Shown: positions 33,804-40,706 of the stretch, piece by piece | Position numbering within the stretch: position 1 is the first letter of the stretch | Layout of the letters: each line of letters begins with the position of its first letter | Assembly: GCA_023381535.1 (NCBI GenBank) | Contig: JAMCSN010000231.1 | Coordinates: 1 to 64,000, forward strand | Origin: Bacteroidota bacterium | GTDB taxonomy: Bacteria; Bacteroidota; Ignavibacteria; Ignavibacteriales; Melioribacteraceae | Length of the DNA stretch: 64,000 nt | Direction of reading: 5' to 3' | Notes under the pieces: generated by a model | Databases searched by the model: none | What the model was told of the DNA's origin: nothing | What the model saw: the letters and a program-made list of their open reading frames with translations, nothing else | Position numbers and translations under genes: made by a program

Positions 33804-35008
33804 CTGCCAATTATACCTTCTGCTTTAGTAAATATTTCGTTTTTAATTTCCGGGCAATCAATCGCAGGAAATGAAATTGTAAATTCTGTCCCCTTATTTA
33901 TTTTGCTCTTAACAAAGACTTTTGCGCCGTGTTCGTGGAGTACATTATAGCTTAGATACAAACCAAGCCCCGTTCCTTTATCTTTTTGCTTTGTAGTAAA
34001 GAAAGGATCAAAAATTTTATTCAGGTTTTCTTTTGGTATTCCAATCCCGGTATCTTTTACTTTAACCATTACATAATTGTTCTCGATGTTCTCTGTTGTA
34101 ATTATTAATTTCCCGCCATTGGGCATTGCGTCGCATGCATTGAGAAAAAGATTAACAAATACCTGGCTTAAATAATGTCTATCTCCAACTATATTTTTTA
34201 TACCACTTCCAAAGTTATTTTCTAAAGTGATATTATTCTCTTTTAATTTGTAGATACTAAGCTGAAGAGATGCTTCCAATATTTCTTTTACCTCTAATTC
34301 CTCTTTTTCAAAAGAATGAGGTCTCGCATAATCTAAAAGTTGCCTTACCAATATTTCTATTTTGAATAATCCTTCAAGCGCGAGTGATAAATAATTTTGA
34401 ATCTGTGATTTGTCTTCAATATCGGATAATACCATTCGTATACAATTTTGAATTCCGTCAAGAGGGGAATTAATCTCATGAGCAACTCCAGATACGAACT
34501 GTCCGATAGCTGCCATCTTTTCTGTTTGCATTAGCTGAAGCTGTGCAATTTTTAGTTCGTTATACGCCTTCTCAATTTCTGCTGTTCGTTCGCTAACTAT
34601 CTGTTCGAGTTGCTCATTAGTCTTTTTTAATTCTTCTGAAAGTTTTTCTTTTTCAGTAACATCCTGACTTACTAAAACAACTCCCTTAAAATTTCCCTCT
34701 TTATCTTTTACAACATTGTAAGTGTTGTCAAAATATTTCCCTCTAATATGGATCATTTTATGACGGGATAAATAATCACCCTTATTGAAAGACTCAAAAT
34801 CTTTCATAACACGCTTTTGCATTTGCTGAGAATGACAATCCAAAACAGAACTACCAATTCTGTCTTCGCTCTTAATATTTCTGATTTCTTCTCCCGCTTT
34901 ATTTATAAAAGAAAAGCTGCCTCCTTTATCAACATATACAACCCCAATATTTAAGCTGTCTAATATTTCAACCAAAGTTTCTTTAGTACACAAATTTGAG
35001 TCCGGCAT
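33800..35008 (-). CDS. PAS-domain sensor histidine kinase
   Basis: A 402-residue soluble kinase without membrane helices. A PAS domain (about 8-118, with GSSVLDCHSQQMQKRV and two cysteine/histidine-containing stretches) is followed by a coiled coil (about 120-165), the phosphoacceptor helix GVAHEINSPLDGI, and an ATPase domain with N box FLNACDAMPNGG and DTGIGIPKE. The signal is unknown; a cytoplasmic cue such as redox state, NO or nitrate could bind the PAS pocket. CHSQQ resembles the DCHP-type motif of some heme or redox PAS sensors, but this is tentative. Good ribosome binding site GGAGG. Confidence 0.92.
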   Translation of the reverse strand: MPDSNLCTKETLVEILDSLNIGVVYVDKGGSFSFINKAGEEIRNIKSEDRIGSSVLDCHSQQMQKRVMKDFESFNKGDYLSRHKMIHIRGKYFDNTYNVVKDKEGNFKGVVLVSQDVTEKEKLSEELKKTNEQLEQIVSERTAEIEKAYNELKIAQLQLMQTEKMAAIGQFVSGVAHEINSPLDGIQNCIRMVLSDIEDKSQIQNYLSLALEGLFKIEILVRQLLDYARPHSFEKEELEVKEILEASLQLSIYKLKENNITLENNFGSGIKNIVGDRHYLSQVFVNLFLNACDAMPNGGKLIITTENIENNYVMVKVKDTGIGIPKENLNKIFDPFFTTKQKDKGTGLGLYLSYNVLHEHGAKVFVKSKINKGTEFTISFPAIDCPEIKNEIFTKAEGIIGR

Positions 35009-35204
35009 ATTACCTCCGCCTTGAATACACTTAAAAAAAATTAATCGGAAAATTTATACAGCAAAATCATCTCTTGATATTCAAAGATAAAGAAATCTTG
35101 AAGGATCTAAAAACAAGAAGAATAAAAACCTTCTTTTTGCAGCTATCTTTAATATTTATCGTTTTGTGTCAAGCCGTTAATATTTTTTTTCAGAACGAAC
35201 CATT

Positions 35205-35240
35205 TAATAAAAAACCCCGCATTTCACGACGGGGCTTTTT
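35205..35240 (-). terminator. Intrinsic terminator after the octaheme gene
   Basis: On the minus strand: GCCCCG, a 10-nt loop, CGGGGT and then TTTTTATT. It lies 24 bp after the octaheme stop codon and ends the Rieske/b/octaheme transcript. The flanking A-run may let it work in both directions. The remaining 200 bp to the kinase gene must hold the promoter of the two-component operon; no clear sigma-54 site is seen there. Confidence 0.85.
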
Positions 35241-35263
35241 ATAAACAACGTAATCTTATGAAC

Positions 35264-36874
35264 TCACTTCATATAAAAAGGTTGACCTGGCAGCTTTAGT
35301 TTAACAGCTTGTTCCTGGAAAGCTTTTGTGTCAACGCTATCTCTTTTTTTATAGAAATTAAATATTGAATCGGCTTTAAACTTTGTGCCTAGATAATACT
35401 CTTTATTTTTGTATCGTTTCTCCCATAAATTCCATTGTTTTTCTGATAACAGTCCTTTTTTGAATGCTGCTTCTACGTTCTGATATGCTCGATCCCAATA
35501 ATCCGGGAAGTTCTTATATAAGAAGGGGGTAGTATTAGAAAGAACATTAATTCCCCAAGCATTTCCCGGAAGATCATAAATTGCATACGGAAAGAATTTT
35601 GCCGGATCGGTTGATTTAACCCATTTTTTTGCTTCATTATCACCATGTTCTGCTGCCCAGGTAATTAGTTTTGCTAAGTCTTGTTGAATTTCCCAGATAC
35701 CATGCCATTGAGTATAATCGGCAGCCATCATCAATGCGCCCATTCTAAATCTTCTACCTTCATGGTGCCAAGCATTATACATTAATTCTTCTGGTTCTTC
35801 ATCCCAACCATTAAGTACCGGATCGGAATATTCCTTTCCGTTGGCTTTGAGAGTTGCTATTGTGCCATTAGCAGTTAATTTCTTTGTCCAATAAACAAAA
35901 TATCTTCTAATTTCGTTATACTGCAGATTTGCTAAGTCGGCTGTTAGAAGATATGTTTCAACAAAATCCGGTGCGTGACAGCTTTTACATATTGATTCCA
36001 TTCTCGATCTTTTCACTTTCCAATCGCCCAAATTTTCTTGATCCCAGACGGTTCTAAAGCTCCACGGCGCTTGAGATTCGAGCGCTAATCTTGCGCTTAC
36101 ATTGTGAGTAAATGGCTGTGTTTCATTTCCATCCATATGACACGTTGTACAAACCGGAACTTCAATTGGAATTGGTTCATTGTTGAGAGTTGAATAATTC
36201 AAATTCAAATTCTTTTCAGTCGCTCTAAAAATATTTCCATGTTTGGACTCAAGATACATTTCAATTTGTGGATGATCCGGCCCAATATGACATTCACCGC
36301 ATGTTTCCGGTTGACGAGCTACAGCTTTGCTGAAAGTATGTTTGGGATGACATGCATCGCATTCGCCTACTGATTTATCCGGCCAAACATTACCGATTTG
36401 ATGGCATTGTTCACATCCATTTCTGGTTGCAATTGTTGGTTCAAATACCGAACGATCTGCATTTTTTATTAGCCAAAATTGATGTGCGTGCTTGCTATCC
36501 GCAAATTCTTTTACTTCCTGTTCATGACATTCCGCACAGTCTTTTGGTGTTGGATGTCTTGCAACAAGCAGATCACTTTCTGGACAGTAAAATGCATCAA
36601 AGTCATTTTTGTTTGCCTTGTGGCAATCTAAGCACCCAATATTTTGTTGTGCATGAACGCTCTCTTTCCATGCATCAATTGCTTTGACTGCCACGCCTTT
36701 ACTAGTATGACAATCTATACATCTCTTATTATCACCGCTTATAACTGCCTGTAGTTTTGTGCTTTGAGTCTGTTTCATTTCCACACCAGCAACAATTATA
36801 AGTACAACAACAAGTAGAATACTGAATACGCCAATTATGAGTCGCTGTGTTTTTAGGGAATCTTGTTCAGCCAT
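35264..36874 (-). CDS. Octaheme cytochrome c of the hydroxylamine-oxidoreductase (HAO) family
   Basis: A 536-residue protein held by one N-terminal helix (about 11-30). Eight CxxCH sites start at Cys52, 81, 113, 154, 172, 192, 242 and 296, the HAO pattern of clustered hemes in the front half. The family block HHEGRRFRMGA...DYTQWHG lies at 370-392. HAO-family enzymes oxidise hydroxylamine or hydrazine if a tyrosine is cross-linked to the catalytic heme; those without it reduce nitrite or hydroxylamine. I cannot place that tyrosine with certainty. Co-transcription with a Rieske/b pair and co-regulation with nap favour nitrite reduction. Confidence 0.88.
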   Translation of the reverse strand: MAEQDSLKTQRLIIGVFSILLVVVLIIVAGVEMKQTQSTKLQAVISGDNKRCIDCHTSKGVAVKAIDAWKESVHAQQNIGCLDCHKANKNDFDAFYCPESDLLVARHPTPKDCAECHEQEVKEFADSKHAHQFWLIKNADRSVFEPTIATRNGCEQCHQIGNVWPDKSVGECDACHPKHTFSKAVARQPETCGECHIGPDHPQIEMYLESKHGNIFRATEKNLNLNYSTLNNEPIPIEVPVCTTCHMDGNETQPFTHNVSARLALESQAPWSFRTVWDQENLGDWKVKRSRMESICKSCHAPDFVETYLLTADLANLQYNEIRRYFVYWTKKLTANGTIATLKANGKEYSDPVLNGWDEEPEELMYNAWHHEGRRFRMGALMMAADYTQWHGIWEIQQDLAKLITWAAEHGDNEAKKWVKSTDPAKFFPYAIYDLPGNAWGINVLSNTTPFLYKNFPDYWDRAYQNVEAAFKKGLLSEKQWNLWEKRYKNKEYYLGTKFKADSIFNFYKKRDSVDTKAFQEQAVKLKLPGQPFYMK

Positions 36875-36904
36875 ATATTATCTCCATCTTTAGAGCTTTA
36901 TTTT

Positions 36905-37948
36905 TTAAGTTACAATGATTTCAACTACAGTAAAGATTAAAAACAAAATTATAACCAATGAACCAACCCAATAATTTATTTTTATTTTGGGCAATCTAGC
37001 CTGCATGTATTCATCAATAAATGGCCAGAAGGTTGCAACAATCAAGACAGCTATTAATAAATAAATTCCAATCCGTAAAGGGAAAATTTTAAGGATTGAA
37101 TAAACAGCAAAAAAATACCACTCTGGCTTAATGTGTGGAGGTGTAACGCTTGGATTAGCAGGTTCTCCTATTCCGGGCGGCAATATTACAGTTAATGCGC
37201 TAAGTGTAATTAAAAGAAATAATACAATAACTATGGTGTGATAAAAATGTTCGGGATAAAACGGATAACTTTCTTCATGTTCTTCAAGTTTTGAAACGCC
37301 ATGAATTCTAACAAATACTATGTGTACAACGATAAGTACAAAAAGAATAGTCGGTAATAACCCCATATGTAAATTATAAAACCTCGTAATCGTATTTCCT
37401 GTAACTTCAGTTCCTCCCCTCAAGAATCTCAAAATCGTTTCTCCAACAAGAGGTAGTTCTTTTATCATATTTGTTCCGACAGTTGCAGCCCAATATGAAA
37501 GTTGATTGAAAACCAAAGAGTAACCGGTGAAACATAATCCAAGTGTTGTAATCAACATTAAGATGCCAATTATCCAATTCAATTCTCTCGGTTTTCTATA
37601 TCCCCTGGTGAAAAATACTCTCACAATATGAAGCATCATGGCAATGAGCATGAAATTAGAAGCCCAACGATGCAGCCCTCTTATCCAAAAACCCATTTGT
37701 ATATCTTGAGTAATATGTCTTACACTTTCATAGGCGCCTTCAGGCGACGGAACATAATAGAAGGTTAGTAATATTCCGGTTATAATCTGAAAAAGAAAAA
37801 GTAAGAGGGGTGTAGCTCCAATTGCATAGAACCAATTTTTCATGTGTTTGGGTATAGGTTCTTTTAATGCTTTTTCTATTATTTCTGAAGATCTATTTTT
37901 ATCTATGAGAATTCTTTCTTTCAGCCATGCTTTAGTTTTATCTATCAT
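36905..37948 (-). CDS. Cytochrome b (fused b6/subunit IV type)
   Basis: Membrane subunit of a quinol:acceptor oxidoreductase. The 347 residues make about eight helices. Heme-binding histidine pairs are in GLHRWASNFMLIAMMLHIVRVF and in HMGLLPTILFVLIVVHIVF. The quinol-site PEWY motif is present (KPEWYFFAVYSILK). The protein has the four-helix b6 part and the subunit IV part in one chain but is shorter than mitochondrial cytochrome b. It overlaps the Rieske gene by 4 bp and is followed after 30 bp by the octaheme gene; no cytochrome c1 gene is present. Confidence 0.92.
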   Translation of the reverse strand: MIDKTKAWLKERILIDKNRSSEIIEKALKEPIPKHMKNWFYAIGATPLLLFLFQIITGILLTFYYVPSPEGAYESVRHITQDIQMGFWIRGLHRWASNFMLIAMMLHIVRVFFTRGYRKPRELNWIIGILMLITTLGLCFTGYSLVFNQLSYWAATVGTNMIKELPLVGETILRFLRGGTEVTGNTITRFYNLHMGLLPTILFVLIVVHIVFVRIHGVSKLEEHEESYPFYPEHFYHTIVIVLFLLITLSALTVILPPGIGEPANPSVTPPHIKPEWYFFAVYSILKIFPLRIGIYLLIAVLIVATFWPFIDEYMQARLPKIKINYWVGSLVIILFLIFTVVEIIVT

Positions 37949-38412
37949 GCCATATTCCCCTGGCTTTCATCGAGCCACATATAAACCAAATTATTTTTTA
38001 TTTCTACTCTGAATTCATCAAGTGGTCGCGGAGGTGGTCCACTTACTACTTTTCCTCCTACATCAAAAACTCCCTGATGACAAGGGCAATAAAAACGATT
38101 GCGATATTGTTCCCATTTAATTTTACATCCCAGGTGTGTACATGTAGCAGAAAATACTTTTAAACCGTCCTCGGTATTGACGATAAAAAAAGAATTATCA
38201 CCAACCTTAAACTCTTTTGCTTTTCCGATTTCGAGTTCATTCTTTCTTGCTATTAATAACTTCTGAGCAACTTTTTTTTCTTTTGGCGGAAACAGAAATG
38301 CTATGCCGTTTCTAAATAACAAAAGAAATCCGGCTATCAAACCTCCGCCAAAAATTAGCTTAACTAAAAAGTCTCTTCGTGATAAGAATTTCATTTTTTC
38401 TTCTAGATTCAT
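37945..38412 (-). CDS. Rieske [2Fe-2S] protein
   Basis: Takes one electron from quinol and passes it to a cytochrome c. A twin-arginine type leader SRRDFLVKLIFGGGLIAGF anchors the 155-residue protein. Cluster ligands are in CTHLGC and CPCHQG with GGKVVSGPPPRPL after them, all intact. It starts the Rieske/b/octaheme operon about 45 bp downstream of a predicted sigma-54 transcription start. GAGGAG precedes the ATG. Confidence 0.93.
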   Translation of the reverse strand: MNLEEKMKFLSRRDFLVKLIFGGGLIAGFLLLFRNGIAFLFPPKEKKVAQKLLIARKNELEIGKAKEFKVGDNSFFIVNTEDGLKVFSATCTHLGCKIKWEQYRNRFYCPCHQGVFDVGGKVVSGPPPRPLDEFRVEIKNNLVYMWLDESQGNMA

Positions 38413-38465
38413 TTTCTCCTCGGAATAACTTTATGGAGATACAAATTTTTGTAGTACATAATTTT

Positions 38466-38480
38466 TCAATTATAATGCCA
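38466..38480 (-). promoter_or_regulatory. Sigma-54 promoter of the Rieske/b/octaheme operon
   Basis: Minus-strand sequence TGGCATTATAATTGA: -24 element TGGCA and -12 element TTG with correct spacing, sharing TGGCAYTATAATTG with the nap promoter. The predicted start of transcription is near 38454, about 40 bp before the Rieske ATG. This site and the next one occupy the 304-bp gap 38413-38716, in which I see no gene. Confidence 0.75.
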
Positions 38481-38573
38481 TACACTATTTATTATGAATT
38501 GCTTAAGGGGTATATCCTTTTTAGATAAAAATGCAGAGAGTTAATCAACGAAATAATGAATTGCCTGGTGTTA

Positions 38574-38591
38574 TTCCGTCAGAAAACGGAA
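38574..38591. promoter_or_regulatory. Palindromic activator site upstream of the Rieske promoter
   Basis: TTCCGT-CAGAAA-ACGGAA, a perfect 6-bp dyad with a 6-nt spacer, followed at once by another TCCGTCA half-site (38593-38599). It lies 94 bp upstream of the sigma-54 promoter and resembles the site at 32421-32438 in the nap leader. Likely bound by the NtrC-type regulator encoded between the two operons. Confidence 0.6.
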
Positions 38592-38716
38592 ATCCGTCAA
38601 AGATTATTGCAAGTCAATTATAATGGTGAAATATTTTAGCGGGGTTATGCTAAGCAGAATTAGAAGATATAAAGATGGTACCTAATATTAAAATACTATT
38701 AATAAAAATGGCGTTT

Positions 38717-38911
38717 TTATAAATCAAAAATGTTTTCCTGCTGATCTTTCTCTAACTCCCATCTCAAAGGATCTTGCTCTATGTATTTTCGAATGTTGTA
38801 CAATTCTTTTCCGTTACGAATAATTCTATCATAAAACCTAGTCTGCCAAACAAATGTGGAATAACCGTTTTTATTTGCCCATCGTTTTACAGAACCCTTG
38901 AATTGATTCAT
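38717..38911 (-). pseudogene. C-terminal remnant of a REP-associated tyrosine (Y1) transposase
   Basis: The 64 residues match the end of RAYT/IS200-like transposases: FVWQTRFYDRIIRNGKELYNIRKYIEQDPLRW. The N-terminal catalytic part with the HUH motif is missing, so this is a fragment and not an active gene. A perfect 20-bp palindrome lies just upstream, as expected for the REP substrate of this family. A complete RAYT of a different lineage is at 56072-56626. Confidence 0.8.
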
Positions 38912-38938
38912 AATCTGTCCTAAAGATGACGAGTGTAA

Positions 38939-38958
38939 AGACGCCCGATCGGGCGTCT
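38939..38958. repeat. Perfect 20-bp REP-like palindrome
   Basis: AGACGCCCGATCGGGCGTCT is fully self-complementary and flanked by GTA on the left and ACAAAA on the right. It lies between the transposase remnant and the end of the PEGA gene, 11 bp after that gene's stop on the minus strand, so it may also act as a terminator. Confidence 0.75.
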
Positions 38959-38968
38959 ACAAAACAGA

Positions 38969-39568
38969 TCATTCCGTTAGAAACTTGTAAATCAAATAGC
39001 CGAAATTAATCTGAAGCAATCCGAAAGATATTCCGCTGATTAAATCCAACCGGTCAACTTCATCGAGTGTCGATTGATTTTTAGTGCTCAGGTAATCGTC
39101 ATATTTCTTGTCAGCTTTTATTTTGAAATATGCCGAGATACCGCCCAGCACAGCGACACTACCGATTAAAATTTTGAATGTAGTCGAAGTGAAAAAGTTT
39201 TCTCCGTTAGCTCCATCTGCTTTATAAAATCCTAAATTGTTCGCATGCTCAGTAACCGGAGAAAAATCATAAGTGAAAGTTAATGGCTTTGCACAATCGT
39301 TAACTTTTATCGTATCAAGAATTTCTTTTTGTCCCCACCTGTACGTGGCTTCTTTGATTCTGACAACATGAGCGCCCGGCGACAATTCCGTCTCCACGTT
39401 TCCTTTGCCGACCAAAACGGAATCGATCATTACCAGCGCTTGCGTATTATTTGTGTTCACATCAACTTTTGCTTTGCAATCTTGAGCAATGCCGGCACTC
39501 GAAAAAAATAATACGGCACTAATCGCTGCACACAAAATGTTTCTATTGCTTGAACGTTTGGTACGCAT
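38969..39568 (-). CDS. PEGA-like secreted/membrane protein
   Basis: A 199-residue protein with signal peptide (about 1-28) and a PEGA-like beta domain (about 30-105: VMIDSVLVGKGNVETELSPGAHVVRI), then a membrane helix (about 128-146) and a second hydrophobic end segment. PEGA domains are found in envelope proteins that bind surface polymers; the function is unknown. It overlaps the end of the upstream propeller gene by 26 bp. Confidence 0.7.
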   Translation of the reverse strand: MRTKRSSNRNILCAAISAVLFFSSAGIAQDCKAKVDVNTNNTQALVMIDSVLVGKGNVETELSPGAHVVRIKEATYRWGQKEILDTIKVNDCAKPLTFTYDFSPVTEHANNLGFYKADGANGENFFTSTTFKILIGSVAVLGGISAYFKIKADKKYDDYLSTKNQSTLDEVDRLDLISGISFGLLQINFGYLIYKFLTE

Positions 39569-40706
39569 TTATCTCACCTCTATCGGCTCCCAGATAGATC
39601 ATCCCGTCATAATAGACCGGAGAAAGTTTGGTTCTTGTTTCAAACGGCATCGTCTTTTCAATGTTGCCGGTTTCAACGTCGATCAAATAAATTTTCCGAT
39701 TCAAATCCGGCTGGACAAGTTTATTTTTAAGCAGCAACGGAGTCGCGTCGATTACTCCCCCTGTTCTGATTTTCCACTTCAATTTTCCGTCTGTTTTGTT
39801 AAGACAAAAAATATCTCCGTTCAAATTTCCGACGAATAAGTTTTCATCGTTCATCACCGGCGTGACGACGATTTTATTTTTTGTATCGTACTGCCAAATA
39901 ATTTTCCCGTCATTTAGATTAGCACAGAATACTTTTCCGATTTTATCGCCAAAGTAAATATTGGAACCGCTGATAGATAAACCGGCTTCAATACCGCTGC
40001 AGATTTTTTTGCGGTATATAACCTCGCCCGTTTTTGCCGAACAAGAAATCAATTCTCCTTTTTCATTTCCGAAAACAATAACATTCCCATCCGAAGCCGG
40101 TGACGAGTGTGAATCAACTTTTGTGTTAGTGCTCCACCCTTTCGTTCCAACAAGATTATACTTAATCAGTTCGCCGTAATCGCTGAGGACAATAATTCCG
40201 TCGTTAAGTTTCAACAGTTCGTTATGTACACCGCCGTAAATTTTTGATTCATCCAAAACTTTTCCGTTGAGTATATCAAAATTCTTAATTGTGGAATACT
40301 TTTCGTTCAATTCGTTGACCATTAAAAACAATCTAAGATTGTTCACAATTGGAGCGACCGGAATAGCGCCGCTGAATTTTTCGTAACCGAATTGCTTGCC
40401 GGTTTTCCTATCGAATGCGTACAACTTACCGGATAAATCCGCGACAAAAAGTATGTCGTTGTAAATTACAATTGAAGTGTTGCTTTGACTTCCGCTTGTA
40501 ACGGCGCTCCATTTCGGTTCGAGGAAATCACCGATCGACACGTTTTCGTAAAAATTTCTTTCGGGAATTTTGCCGAACATGAAATGTCCCGGCATTCCAA
40601 TCGCCATGTTTCTAAAAAATATTGGCTGTGTGCATGCAGAAACAATAATCAATGCAGTAATAGCAGCAATACCATATTTAAGATGGCTTCGTTTCAAAAA
40701 TCCCAT
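39543..40706 (-). CDS. PQQ-like beta-propeller lipoprotein (BamB-like)
   Basis: A 387-residue lipoprotein (lipobox IVSAC at about residue 25). The rest is a repeat-built propeller with blade ends such as LYAFDRKTGKQF, LISCSAKTGEVIYR, VFCANLNDGKIIWQYD, IFCLNKTDGKLKWKIRTGG and IYLIDVETGNIEK. The blades resemble BamB of the outer-membrane assembly machine, but such propellers have many roles and no cofactor ligands are visible. It overlaps the large protease/barrel gene by 13 bp; that protein ends in an Omp85-like barrel, so a joint role at the outer membrane is possible. Confidence 0.82.
   Translation of the reverse strand: MGFLKRSHLKYGIAAITALIIVSACTQPIFFRNMAIGMPGHFMFGKIPERNFYENVSIGDFLEPKWSAVTSGSQSNTSIVIYNDILFVADLSGKLYAFDRKTGKQFGYEKFSGAIPVAPIVNNLRLFLMVNELNEKYSTIKNFDILNGKVLDESKIYGGVHNELLKLNDGIIVLSDYGELIKYNLVGTKGWSTNTKVDSHSSPASDGNVIVFGNEKGELISCSAKTGEVIYRKKICSGIEAGLSISGSNIYFGDKIGKVFCANLNDGKIIWQYDTKNKIVVTPVMNDENLFVGNLNGDIFCLNKTDGKLKWKIRTGGVIDATPLLLKNKLVQPDLNRKIYLIDVETGNIEKTMPFETRTKLSPVYYDGMIYLGADRGEINAYQTFKQ

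Noticed and set aside
35009..35263. A third sigma-54 promoter for the two-component operon
   Set aside because: No TGGCA-N-TTG pair with correct spacing is seen before the kinase gene; only the terminator of the preceding operon is clear.
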